Part shown: in pieces, positions 1-7,648 of the stretch
How positions within the stretch are numbered: the stretch's first letter is position 1
How the letters are laid out: each line of letters begins with the position of its first letter
Source: an uncultured Paracoccaceae bacterium
GTDB taxonomy: Bacteria; Pseudomonadota; Alphaproteobacteria; Rhodobacterales; Rhodobacteraceae
DNA length: 64,000 nucleotides
Direction: 5' to 3'
NCBI GenBank assembly: GCA_947493335.1
Contig: CANLQO010000002.1
Span: 62,001 to 126,000 of the forward strand
Program-made: the position numbers and the translations under genes
The notes under the pieces: generated by a model
The model's database searches: none
Told to the model about the DNA's origin: nothing
Seen by the model: the letters and a program-made list of their open reading frames with translations, nothing else

Positions 1-1
1 G

Positions 2-178
2 CGGCAATTGCCGGGTTTTGGCGGCTTGTCGCAGACCTGGTTTCCCAACAGCCTATCGGATGATTTCGCGCGTTTGCCCGGTGTCGAAACGCGCGAATAC
101 CGCGAAAATGACAGCGACGACAAAACCCTTGCCGCGCGTCAGGTGGACATGCAGATCAGAGCTGCCCAGTCGCAATAA
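2..178 (+). CDS. C-terminal end of an unknown protein (cut by window edge)
   Basis: An open frame enters from the left edge and stops with TAA at 176-178, giving the last 58 residues of a protein. Third codon positions are mostly G or C, as in the neighbouring genes, so it looks like real coding sequence. The tail is hydrophilic, rich in Asp, Arg and Gln, with no membrane segment or motif I recognise. Its 3' end overlaps the convergent azlD gene by 23 nt. The family cannot be named from this fragment. Confidence 0.5.
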   Translation, partial: RQLPGFGGLSQTWFPNSLSDDFARLPGVETREYRENDSDDKTLAARQVDMQIRAAQSQ

Positions 179-491
179 GCCCTGCGTAAAGCACCACGAC
201 CCCGGCGATAATGCCCCAAAGCGCATTGCGCCGCCACCAGCTGACCACCAGCACCGCAAGGATCGCGGCAAGCCGGACCGGCTCTGTCTCGCCCCCCGTT
301 GCCGCGGGGTAAAGGGCCAGGGGCGCGACCATTCCGGGCAGCACTGCAACCGGCGTAAAACGCAACAGTTTCAGCACCAGCGGCGGCATGGGGCGGTCGC
401 CGATCAGACCCAGAAAGGAAAACCTGATCAGATATGTGCCGACAGCCAGAACCGCGATAATCAGCCAGATTTCTGCGTTCGAGTAATTCAT
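156..491 (-). CDS. azlD: AzlD-family branched-chain amino acid transport subunit
   Basis: A 111-residue, very hydrophobic protein with about four membrane segments and the AzlD-type pattern of an N-terminal helix followed by TYLIRFSFL. AzlD is the small partner of AzlC; together they form an inner-membrane exporter linked to branched-chain amino acids and their analogues. The ATG overlaps the TGA of azlC as ATGA, so the subunits are translationally coupled in the usual azlCD order. Length is normal for the family. The exact substrate cannot be read from sequence. Confidence 0.88.
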   Translation of the reverse strand: MNYSNAEIWLIIAVLAVGTYLIRFSFLGLIGDRPMPPLVLKLLRFTPVAVLPGMVAPLALYPAATGGETEPVRLAAILAVLVVSWWRRNALWGIIAGVVVLYAGLIATGQL

Positions 492-1192
492 GCCCGCTCC
501 ATCCAGGTTTCAACCGCCGCCCCAACGCCCATGGCGCAGAAGGCGGCGATGATCAGGCCCATGCCGGACGGCAAACCCAAAAGCAAAAGCGCCACGACGC
601 AGGATGTGAATGCAGCCGCCACATGGGCCAGCGATTTCAGCATCGGTCCGACCATCGCCATGAACATGATCGGCACAATGAAATCGAGCGCGTATTCCGG
701 CGGGATTGCCTGACCGACCACGGCCCCGACAATCGTCGCGATCACCCATGCGGGCGCGATCAGCGAGGCGACACCAAGGAAATACCAGGCCTTGAGCGGG
801 GCCGAAAGCTCTGGCCGCTCTTCAAACTCGATCATGCTTTGCATGTAGCTTTGATCGAAATTGATATAGGCGACCAGCGCCCGTTGCCACAAAGGGGCAG
901 CCCCCAGATGGGGGACCAGCGCGGCAGAATACATCGCCATGCGCAGGTTGACCGCCAAAGCGGCCAGCAGCACCAGCACAATTGCGGCATTGTCGATCAT
1001 CATTTGCAGGGCGGCGAATTGTGACGCCCCCGCAATCACCAAAAGCGAAAAACCGATGATCTGGGCCAGTTGCAAACCCGCCTCTGCTGCCGCCACACCA
1101 AAGAAAGTGGCGAAGGGCAGCGCCATCAGCAAAAACGGGGCGCCGTCGCGGACGCCCTTGCGGTAGACGGATTTGACAGTGGCAGCGGTCAC
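488..1192 (-). CDS. azlC: AzlC-family branched-chain amino acid permease
   Basis: A 234-residue inner-membrane protein, the large subunit of the AzlCD exporter. Several hydrophobic helices are visible, and the N-terminal stretch GVRDGAPFLLMALPFATFFG matches the family signature (G-x-R-x-x-x-P, then FG). The best start is the GTG at 1192; no in-frame ATG lies near the conserved beginning. It is the first gene of a two-gene minus-strand operon with azlD and is divergent from fdhD. Family assignment is firm; the substrate is inferred. Confidence 0.88.
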   Translation of the reverse strand: MTAATVKSVYRKGVRDGAPFLLMALPFATFFGVAAAEAGLQLAQIIGFSLLVIAGASQFAALQMMIDNAAIVLVLLAALAVNLRMAMYSAALVPHLGAAPLWQRALVAYINFDQSYMQSMIEFEERPELSAPLKAWYFLGVASLIAPAWVIATIVGAVVGQAIPPEYALDFIVPIMFMAMVGPMLKSLAHVAAAFTSCVVALLLLGLPSGMGLIIAAFCAMGVGAAVETWMERA

Positions 1193-1254
1193 GGGATTGG
1201 CCTAGCTTGGGATTGCTTGCACAAGCGTTACTCTGACAAGGGCTATGGTTCAAT

Positions 1255-2136
1255 TTGGCGCGGCTTGAAAATACATCAGATTATGTGATCGCCCCCGCGC
1301 CAAAACGCGATGGGTTGACCCGGCGGGTGCAGGGATTTGACCACACCGGCGCTGCAATTGATCTGAGTGTGGTCGAGGAACGGCCCCTGACGATCTACCT
1401 GAACCGCAGAGAGATCGTCACCGCCATGACGATCGGGGACTATCCAGAGTACCTTGCGCTGGGATTTCTGCGCAATCAGGGCATGTTGACCGACGCAGAT
1501 GTGGTCACTGCGGTCGATTTCGATGCAGAGGTTGAGACGGTTGTTGTGCGGACAGCGGTTGAGACGGATCACGAAGACAAGCTTGCCCGCAAGACCCGCA
1601 CCAGCGGCTGCGCGGTTGGCACCGTCTTTGGTGACATGATGGCCGGGCTGGAGGGCGTGACCCTGCCCAACACACCCGTCCGGACATCTGACCTTTATGC
1701 GTTGGCCGCGCAGATCAATCGCACCCCCAGCCTGTATCTTGAGGCAGGCGCGATCCACGGCACGGTGCTGTGCCAAGGCAATCGCCCGCTGGTCTATATG
1801 GAGGACGTTGGCCGTCATAACGCCGTCGACAAGATCGCGGGCTGGATGATGTCCGAAAGGGTCAAGGCCGAGGATAAGATCCTTTACACCACCGGGCGGC
1901 TGACCTCTGAAATGGTGATCAAGACTGCAATGATGGGTATTCCGGTGCTCGCTTCCCGGTCAGGCTTCACGGCGTGGGGCGTTGATATCGCCCAGCAGGT
2001 CGGCCTGACGTTGATTGGCCGGATGAAGGGCCAGCGCTTTGTCTGCCTTGCGGGAGAAGATCGGCTGATCCGCGATGCGGACCCCGCCACCGTCGCGCCA
2101 GAGCCGCGAAAGTCCGCAAGGAAGGCCGCCGAATGA
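1255..2136 (+). CDS. fdhD: Formate dehydrogenase accessory sulfurtransferase FdhD
   Basis: A 293-residue cytoplasmic protein. FdhD carries sulfur from the IscS desulfurase to the Mo-bisMGD cofactor and is needed for formate dehydrogenase activity. Family landmarks are ERPLTIYLNRREIVTAM near residue 42, the loop RTSGCAVGT around Cys119, and VYMEDVGRHNAVDKIAG near residue 180. Enterobacterial FdhD has a Cys-x-x-Cys pair in the loop; here the second position is Gly. The start is taken as TTG 1255, with AAGGG about 12 nt upstream; GTG 1285 is the alternative. It opens the molybdenum-cofactor string. Confidence 0.93.
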   Translation: MARLENTSDYVIAPAPKRDGLTRRVQGFDHTGAAIDLSVVEERPLTIYLNRREIVTAMTIGDYPEYLALGFLRNQGMLTDADVVTAVDFDAEVETVVVRTAVETDHEDKLARKTRTSGCAVGTVFGDMMAGLEGVTLPNTPVRTSDLYALAAQINRTPSLYLEAGAIHGTVLCQGNRPLVYMEDVGRHNAVDKIAGWMMSERVKAEDKILYTTGRLTSEMVIKTAMMGIPVLASRSGFTAWGVDIAQQVGLTLIGRMKGQRFVCLAGEDRLIRDADPATVAPEPRKSARKAAE

Positions 2137-2204
2137 CGCTGATGCATCCAATCCGAACAACGGCCGAGGTCCGGCTCCTGGCCTGCGAGCGGCGCGCGCC
2201 ATGA
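2133..2204 (+). CDS. 23-codon mini-ORF bridging fdhD and mobA
   Basis: A tiny ORF starts with ATG inside the fdhD stop (ATGA at 2133-2136) and ends with TGA inside the mobA start (ATGA at 2201-2204). The peptide would be 23 residues, starting MTLMHPIRTT, basic, with one Cys. I know no family for it. Both junctions match the 4-nt overlaps of the rest of this operon, so it may be translated to carry ribosomes from fdhD to mobA. It could equally be leader sequence that is open by chance, since fdhD and mobA are only 64 nt apart. Confidence 0.4.
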   Translation: MTLMHPIRTTAEVRLLACERRAP

Positions 2205-2782
2205 AACACCCCTTGGGCGTCATCCTGGCCGGTGGGCAGGCCACTCGCATGGGCGGTGGTGACAAGGGGCTTTTGCCGCTGGGCACGCAGTCAATTCTGG
2301 ACCATGTCATCGAACGGTTTGCACCGCAGGTCAGGGACCTCGCCTTGAATGCCAACGGTGATCCGGCGCGGTTCGCCGAGCTTGGTCTGCCTGTGCTTGC
2401 CGACAGCATCACAGGATTTGCCGGGCCGCTGTCAGGCGTTCTTGCGGGCCTTGATTGGGCTGCCACACAGGACGCCGATCACATCGTCACGGCTGCCGCC
2501 GACACGCCCTTTCTGCCTGCCGATCTGGTGCCGCAGCTTTTGCTGGCAGGTGGCGCACAGGGATTGGCGCTTGCAGCGTCACCTTCGGGGCGGCAACCGA
2601 CCTTTGGTCTGTGGCCCGTTTCCCTGCGCGAAGATTTGCGCGCCGCCCTGCAGAGCGGGTTGCGCAAGGTCGTGCAATGGACCGCCTGCCACGGCGCAGG
2701 CACGGCGGAATTTCCAGATGACGCGCAGTTCTTCAACGTCAATACGCCAGATGATCTGGCCACCGCGCGGGCGATGCTATGA
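2201..2782 (+). CDS. mobA: Molybdenum cofactor guanylyltransferase MobA
   Basis: A 193-residue cytoplasmic nucleotidyltransferase that adds GMP from GTP to Mo-molybdopterin to make the guanine dinucleotide cofactor. The Rossmann-like N-terminus carries the GTP-binding signature LAGGQATRMGGGDKGLLPLG (residues 9-28). A conserved Asp lies in the AAADTPFLPADL segment, and the C-terminus NVNTPDDLATAR is typical. The start is ATG 2201, which places the signature at the normal distance; the longer frame upstream is non-conserved sequence. It overlaps mobB by 4 nt, the usual mobAB pairing. Confidence 0.95.
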   Translation: MKHPLGVILAGGQATRMGGGDKGLLPLGTQSILDHVIERFAPQVRDLALNANGDPARFAELGLPVLADSITGFAGPLSGVLAGLDWAATQDADHIVTAAADTPFLPADLVPQLLLAGGAQGLALAASPSGRQPTFGLWPVSLREDLRAALQSGLRKVVQWTACHGAGTAEFPDDAQFFNVNTPDDLATARAML

Positions 2783-3270
2783 ACATCTATGGAATCGTCG
2801 GCTACAAGAACGCGGGCAAAACCGGCCTGATGGAGCGTCTGGTGACCGAGATCACGACGCGGGGCTTCTCTGTCTCTACCTTGAAGCATGCCCACCATAG
2901 CTTTGACGTCGACCAGCCCGGCAAGGACAGTCATCGACACCGCGTCGCGGGCGCATCTCAGGTGCTGCTGTCCTCCGGCACACGCTGGGCCCTGATGAGC
3001 GAATTGCGCGGAGCGGCGGAACCGTCGCTTGGCACGCTTCTGGCCAAGCTTGATCCGGTCGATCTGGTGCTGGTTGAAGGCTACAAACGCGACGCCCACC
3101 CCAAGATCGAGGCCTATCGCAACGAAACCGGGCATCCCCTGATCGCACCGGGCGATCCGACGGTCCGCGCGGTCGCGAGCGATGTTGTCCCTGACATCTC
3201 TTGTCCAGTTTTCGATCTGGACGATACCGCCGCTATCGCAGATTTCATCCTCTCAGAGGTGGGGCTGTGA
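2779..3270 (+). CDS. mobB: Molybdopterin-guanine dinucleotide biosynthesis adaptor MobB
   Basis: A 163-residue P-loop GTP-binding protein that assists MobA. The Walker A motif GYKNAGKTGL lies at residues 8-17, and the family segment STLKHAHHSFDVDQPGKDS follows at about 33-52. DLVLVEGYKRDAHPKIE near 95-111 is the MobB version of the Walker B region. Length is normal. Its ATG lies in the mobA stop, and its TGA overlaps the GTG start of the moeA fusion, so it is coupled on both sides. Confidence 0.94.
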   Translation: MNIYGIVGYKNAGKTGLMERLVTEITTRGFSVSTLKHAHHSFDVDQPGKDSHRHRVAGASQVLLSSGTRWALMSELRGAAEPSLGTLLAKLDPVDLVLVEGYKRDAHPKIEAYRNETGHPLIAPGDPTVRAVASDVVPDISCPVFDLDDTAAIADFILSEVGL

Positions 3271-5345
3271 GCTTTGACACCGTCATCATGGTGGATTGGT
3301 CCGGCGGAAATGACCGTGGTGCCACGCCAAAAAAGGACGCGATCTGGACGTGCCTTGCGCGGGGCGGCGTGGCCGAGGACCCCGTCTATCTGCGCAACCG
3401 ACAAGTGGCCGAAGAATGGATCATCGCAGCAATCGCCGCTGAACATGCCGCCGGCCGCCGTGTGCTTCTTGGGTTTGATCTGTGCTTTTCGTTTCCGCGC
3501 GGCTTTGCCAAAGCTCTGACCGGCGATGATGACCCGCTGGCGCTTTGGGACTGGTTCGCCGAACGGGTCGAAGATTCGCCCAAGGCCAATAACCGCTTTG
3601 ATCTGGGCGGTGAGATCAACGCGATGTTCCCCGGCGAAGGGCCGTTTTGGTACAATGGGCTGCAACGGGACATCCCGCATTTGCCACGCACACAGCAAGG
3701 GTACACCGACCAAAGCTTTGCCGCGACACGCGCCACCGATGCCGCCGCCAAAGGCGCGCAGTCGCCATTCAAGCTGGGCGGCGCAGGGGCTGTGGGCGGT
3801 CAGGTCATCATGGGCCTGCCGATGCTGTCGCGGTTGCGTCATCGCTTTGGCACAGACCTGTGCGTCTGGCCGTTTGAAACCGCCGAAGCACCCATTCTGC
3901 TGGCCGAAACCTACTTTTCGCTCTTGGATGAGCCTTTGGACGGCCACGCGATCAAGGATGCGGCGCAAGTCGCGCTTTATGCTGCGCGGTTCTCTGGCCT
4001 TGGGGACGCCCAATGGTCAAAGATTCTTGACCGCCCGCCCGATCCCGAAGGCTGGGTTCTTGGCCTTGGGCAAGAGCATCTGCTGACACCGGCGTTGACC
4101 CCCCCGCCGCTGCGCAACGATTGCTTTGCCATGCCGCAGGGGGCCTATTGGACCCCGGTTGAAAAGGCGCTGCGCCATTTGCGCGAGAACCTCAAACCCG
4201 TGGTTCCGCAAGAGACCATGGCGCTGGCAGATGCAGCGGGCCGAGTGCTGGCGCAGGATGTCATTGCCAAACGCAGCCACCCGCCTGCGGCCAATGCCGC
4301 GGTTGACGGCTATGGTTTTGCCGGGCCAATTCCCACCGGACCGGTCGAGATGCCGCTTGTCGACGGTCGCGCTGCTGCCGGTGCGCCCTACCCCGACGAA
4401 GTGCCTGCGGGCTATGCGATCCGCATCCTGACCGGGGCCATTTTGCCGCGGGGCGTCGATACGATTGTCCTGCAAGAGGACGTCACGGCCAATGCGCGCG
4501 CCATTGCTTTTCACGGGCCGCTTAAACAAGGGGTGAACGCGCGCAAGGCGGGCGAGGATATGCAGGCAGGCGATACCGTCATGCCCGCCGGGCGCGTCTT
4601 GACGCCTGCCGATCTGGGCACGTTGGCCGCTGTGGGCATTGGTGAGGTTGCGGTCTTTGCGCCTCTCCGGGTCGGTGTGCTGTCGACTGGGGATGAGCTT
4701 TTGCCGCCCGGCGCAAAGGCGCATGACGGGCAGGTCTATGACGCCAATGGACCGATGTTGCGGGCCACGCTGGCGCGTTGGGGATTTGAGGTCGTGGACC
4801 TTGGTCGCGCGCCTGACAACCGAACCGCCCTGTCAGAAATGCTCGATCAGGCGGCGACTCGCTGTGATGCGATCCTGACATCCGGCGGCGCGTCCGGCGG
4901 GGACGAAGACCACGTCTCGGCGCTACTGCAGGAAACCGGGTCCTTTGCGCTTTGGCGCGTGGCGGTCAAACCCGGTCGCCCGCTGGTCATGGGGCTATGG
5001 CAGGGCGTGCCCGTGCTGGGTCTGCCCGGCAACCCGGTGGCAGCTCAGGTCTGCACGCTTATCTTCGCCCGGCCCGCGCTGATGCAACTGGCGGGCGCCG
5101 GGTGGCGGACGGCGACGGGTTACGATCTGCCGGCCGATTTCGCGAAATCCAAGAAAGACGGACGGCGCGAATACCTGCGTGCCCGGGTCACGGATGGCCG
5201 GGTAGAGGTTTTCCCGTCCGAAGGTTCGGGGCGTATTTCCGGGCTAAGCTGGGCCGATGGTCTTGTTGAACTGCCGGATGCCGCAGTGACGATCCATCCC
5301 GGCGATCGGGTGCGCTTTTTACCGTTTGCGAGCTTTGGCCTGTGA
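3267..5345 (+). CDS. moeA: Fusion of an RNase H-like (DUF429-like) domain with molybdopterin molybdotransferase MoeA
   Basis: A 692-residue protein in two parts. Residues about 300-692 are a complete MoeA, which inserts molybdate into adenylylated molybdopterin: AAVDGYGF near 344, STGDELLPPG, TSGGASGGDEDHVSALL and KPGRPLVMG are all present. Residues 1-290 are a separate domain with acidic positions spaced as in DUF429/RNase H-like folds (VDWSGG with Asp10, GFDLCFSFP with Asp71, FETAEAPILLAE near 204, KDAAQ with Asp231). I infer that relationship from pattern only. The start is GTG 3267, overlapping the mobB stop as GTGA; residues read further upstream belong to the mobB overlap. Single-domain MoeA is about 400 residues, so this one is nearly doubled. 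Confidence 0.9.
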   Translation: MSFDTVIMVDWSGGNDRGATPKKDAIWTCLARGGVAEDPVYLRNRQVAEEWIIAAIAAEHAAGRRVLLGFDLCFSFPRGFAKALTGDDDPLALWDWFAERVEDSPKANNRFDLGGEINAMFPGEGPFWYNGLQRDIPHLPRTQQGYTDQSFAATRATDAAAKGAQSPFKLGGAGAVGGQVIMGLPMLSRLRHRFGTDLCVWPFETAEAPILLAETYFSLLDEPLDGHAIKDAAQVALYAARFSGLGDAQWSKILDRPPDPEGWVLGLGQEHLLTPALTPPPLRNDCFAMPQGAYWTPVEKALRHLRENLKPVVPQETMALADAAGRVLAQDVIAKRSHPPAANAAVDGYGFAGPIPTGPVEMPLVDGRAAAGAPYPDEVPAGYAIRILTGAILPRGVDTIVLQEDVTANARAIAFHGPLKQGVNARKAGEDMQAGDTVMPAGRVLTPADLGTLAAVGIGEVAVFAPLRVGVLSTGDELLPPGAKAHDGQVYDANGPMLRATLARWGFEVVDLGRAPDNRTALSEMLDQAATRCDAILTSGGASGGDEDHVSALLQETGSFALWRVAVKPGRPLVMGLWQGVPVLGLPGNPVAAQVCTLIFARPALMQLAGAGWRTATGYDLPADFAKSKKDGRREYLRARVTDGRVEVFPSEGSGRISGLSWADGLVELPDAAVTIHPGDRVRFLPFASFGL

Positions 5346-5932
5346 TCCTGCGGCATCCGATCCCACAGGATGCGATCCCGCAGGCCGCCGCGCTTTACTG
5401 GCAGGCCTTTGCCGCCAAATTGCACATCACAATGGGCCCCGCGGCAAAGGGCACGGCGTTTGTTACCCGTGTCTTTGACCCCTCCCATGGCATCAGCGCC
5501 CATGCGGCCGACGGGCGGTTGTTGGGCGTGGTCGGCTTTAAGACCGCCAAGGGTGCGCTGGTCGGCGGCCAATTCGCCGATATGCGCGCGGTCTATGGGT
5601 TCTGGGGCGCGCTTTGGCGGGCCGTCCCGCTGTGGATGTTAGAGCGTGACACCGAAAACAAACGGTTCCTGATGGACGGCATTTTCGTGGATGAGAACGC
5701 GCGCGGCCAAGGTGTCGGGACCGAGCTGTTGCGGGCGATTTGCGCGGAGGGCGACAGACGCGGCTACGCCGAATTGCGCCTTGATGTGATCAACACCAAT
5801 CCCCGTGCCCGCGCGCTTTATGAAAGGCTTGGCTTTGTGGCAGGCGAAACGCAGCGACTGGGTCCGCTGCGCCATGTCTTTGGGTTTGAGGCGAGCACGA
5901 CGATGATCAAGCCACTGGCCAAGAGCACCTAG
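5342..5932 (+). CDS. GNAT-family N-acetyltransferase
   Basis: A 196-residue acetyltransferase of the GCN5-related family. The acetyl-CoA binding motif A is clear: DGIFVDENARGQGVGTELLRA, with the R/Q-x-x-G-x-G/A loop at about residues 120-127. LRLDVINTNPRARALYERLGF is the usual C-terminal motif B. The acceptor substrate is unknown. The start is GTG 5342, overlapping the moeA stop as GTGA, so it is the last member of the molybdenum-cofactor string although nothing shows a cofactor role. Its TAG is shared with the convergent mbfA stop (CTAG). Confidence 0.85.
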   Translation: MILRHPIPQDAIPQAAALYWQAFAAKLHITMGPAAKGTAFVTRVFDPSHGISAHAADGRLLGVVGFKTAKGALVGGQFADMRAVYGFWGALWRAVPLWMLERDTENKRFLMDGIFVDENARGQGVGTELLRAICAEGDRRGYAELRLDVINTNPRARALYERLGFVAGETQRLGPLRHVFGFEASTTMIKPLAKST

Positions 5933-6906
5933 CCAGACCCGATCAGCGCACCCGCCGCAAAGACAAGTGCGCCACCCAGCACCACCTGAAACACCGCCTT
6001 GACGAAAGGTGTTTCCATGAACTTGTTTTGAATCCACGCAATCGCCCAAAGTTCAATGAACACGACGATCAGGGCCACAACGGTTGCGGTCCAGAAATCG
6101 GCGATCAGATAGGGCAGCGCGTGGCCCAGCCCGCCAATGGTCGTCATGATGCCAGAGGCAAAGCCGCGCTTGATCGGTGAGCCGCGGCCAGAGATTTGCC
6201 CGTCGTCTGACGCCGCTTCGGTGAAACCCATAGAGATCCCGGCGCCGACGCTTGCAGCCAGCCCCACAAGGAACGTGGTCCATGTGTCCTGGGTGGCAAA
6301 TGCCGTGGCAAAGATTGGCGCCAGGGTACTGACAGAGCCATCCATCAACCCCGCCAGACCGGGTTGCACCCATGTCAGAACGAACTGGCGGTGGGCGGCG
6401 CTTTCCTCTGAATCGCGGGTTTCGGCGTCCAGATGCTTGTCTTCCAGCTCTCCTGCTTTGTCCTGATGGCCCGCCTCGGCCATGGCGAGATCCCCCAACA
6501 GCTTGCGGGTCGCCGCGTCCGTGGTGCGGGCCGCTGCCGCGCGGTAGAACCGCTCTGCGTCCCGTTCCATCTGCGCGGCCTCATCGCGAATACGCTCCAG
6601 CCCCAGATTTTCCACAAGCCAGACCGGGCGGCGGGCGTAAAAGCCTGACACATGTTCCCGCCGGATCAACGGAATGACATCGCCAAAGCGCGCTGAATGC
6701 AGATCGATCAGCCGGCGGCGGTGCTCATCCTCTTCCTGCGCCATGCCGTCAAAGACAGCCGCGGAACCCGGAAAGTCATCGCGCAACATCTCAGCATAGC
6801 TACGATAGATGCGGCCATCGTCCTCTTCCGACGAAATCGCGAGTGCAAGAATTTCTTGCTCTGACAGGTCGTCAAATCTGCGGCGATGGGCAAATCCGGG
6901 GATCAT
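5929..6906 (-). CDS. mbfA: Membrane-bound ferritin/iron exporter MbfA (rubrerythrin-VIT1 fusion)
   Basis: A 325-residue inner-membrane protein with two domains. Residues about 15-170 form a rubrerythrin/ferritin-like di-iron bundle with Glu/His motifs (EEDDGRIYRSYAEML, QEEDEHRRRLIDLH, MAEAGHQDKAGELE). Residues about 180-325 form a VIT1/CCC1-type membrane domain (GLAGLMDGSVSTLAPIFATAF, SMGFTEAASD). In Bradyrhizobium and Agrobacterium, MbfA exports iron and protects against iron and peroxide stress under Irr control. An Irr-type operator lies just upstream (6923-6939), supporting the same wiring. It ends tail to tail with the GNAT gene. Confidence 0.93.
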   Translation of the reverse strand: MIPGFAHRRRFDDLSEQEILALAISSEEDDGRIYRSYAEMLRDDFPGSAAVFDGMAQEEDEHRRRLIDLHSARFGDVIPLIRREHVSGFYARRPVWLVENLGLERIRDEAAQMERDAERFYRAAAARTTDAATRKLLGDLAMAEAGHQDKAGELEDKHLDAETRDSEESAAHRQFVLTWVQPGLAGLMDGSVSTLAPIFATAFATQDTWTTFLVGLAASVGAGISMGFTEAASDDGQISGRGSPIKRGFASGIMTTIGGLGHALPYLIADFWTATVVALIVVFIELWAIAWIQNKFMETPFVKAVFQVVLGGALVFAAGALIGSG

Positions 6907-6922
6907 GAGTGGCCTCCGATAG

Positions 6923-6939
6923 TCTAGAATGGTTCTAAA
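6923..6939 (-). promoter_or_regulatory. Irr-type iron control element (ICE box) of mbfA
   Basis: Read on the minus strand the site is TTTAGAACCATTCTAGA. It matches the known alphaproteobacterial Irr/ICE consensus TTTAGAA-N3-TTCTAAA at all but one base. It lies 17 nt before the mbfA start and overlaps the candidate -10 box, so bound Irr would block transcription. Irr binding here is inferred from the match and the gene's identity. Confidence 0.75.
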
Positions 6940-6964
6940 GTAGCAACTTGGCGGGCACTGACAA
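6937..6964 (-). promoter_or_regulatory. Candidate mbfA promoter
   Basis: On the minus strand a -35-like TTGTCA (6964-6959) and a -10-like TACTTT (6942-6937) are separated by 16 nt. The -10 box runs into the Irr box. This is a sigma70-type guess by eye, supported by its position directly ahead of mbfA. Confidence 0.4.
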
Positions 6965-6974
6965 CCCCTGACGC

Positions 6975-7003
6975 TTGCTGAACTGAACTGATCGGTTTAT
7001 ATT
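6975..7003 (+). promoter_or_regulatory. Candidate promoter and palindromic operator of the TetR gene
   Basis: A -35-like TTGCTG (6975-6980) and a -10-like TATATT (6998-7003) have an ideal 17-nt spacer. The spacer ends with AACTGATCGGTT (6986-6997), a 12-bp palindrome with one mismatched pair. TetR proteins commonly repress themselves at such a site, so it is a reasonable autoregulatory operator. Promoter and operator are both inferred. Confidence 0.4.
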
Positions 7004-7030
7004 GGGGCCTTCTTGGGACATGAGGGGCAG

Positions 7031-7648
7031 ATGCCGGACGGCAGCAGCGAAATTAAGCAGGGACGCAAGTTCGATCAGGTCCTTGGCGGCGCACGTGAAG
7101 TTTTCATGCGCGACGGCTTTGAGGGCGCGGCAGTTGACGATATTGCCCGCGCCGCTGGCGTCTCGAAGGCCACGCTTTACAGCTATTTCCCTGACAAACG
7201 CCTGTTGTTCATGGAGGTGGCCAAGCGCGAGTGCAACCGTCAGGCCGAACAGGCCATCGGGGCCATCAAAATGGATGCGCCGATTCCGGAGATACTGAAC
7301 ACCGTCGCCCACGAGATGATCAATTTCATCACGTCGGATTTCGGTCAGCGCATCTTTCGCATCTGTGTGGCAGAGGCTGACAGGTTTCCCGAATTGGGCC
7401 GGGCCTTTTATGAAAGTGGCCCCAATGTGGTGCGCAGCAAGATGATCGACCTGCTGGCCTGCGGGATCGCACGCGGCGAACTGGCGATTGACGACATCGA
7501 CCTTGCCGCCGATCAATTCCCGGAATTGTGCAAGGCCGATCTGTTCCCGCGCATGGTTTTCAAAGGCGAAAAATCCTTTACCGACGCCGAAAAGACCCGC
7601 GTGATCAGGGGTGCAGTCGCCACTTTCATGGCGCGCTACGGGGCTTAG
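7031..7648 (+). CDS. TetR-family transcriptional regulator
   Basis: A 205-residue repressor-type protein. The N-terminal helix-turn-helix is classic TetR: DDIARAAGVSKATLYSYFPDKRLLF at about residues 38-62. The C-terminal ligand domain (about 80-200) is helical and resembles the AefR-like type, but no ligand can be inferred. The start is ATG 7031, 4 nt after GAGGGG; an upstream TTG (7013) would add six residues. It is divergent from mbfA with 124 bp between starts, and its stop overlaps the NYN gene by 4 nt. Confidence 0.9.
   Translation: MPDGSSEIKQGRKFDQVLGGAREVFMRDGFEGAAVDDIARAAGVSKATLYSYFPDKRLLFMEVAKRECNRQAEQAIGAIKMDAPIPEILNTVAHEMINFITSDFGQRIFRICVAEADRFPELGRAFYESGPNVVRSKMIDLLACGIARGELAIDDIDLAADQFPELCKADLFPRMVFKGEKSFTDAEKTRVIRGAVATFMARYGA

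Noticed and set aside
3114-4013. 299-residue open frame on the minus strand
   Set aside because: Antisense to the moeA fusion's N-terminal domain; no motifs and no start context.
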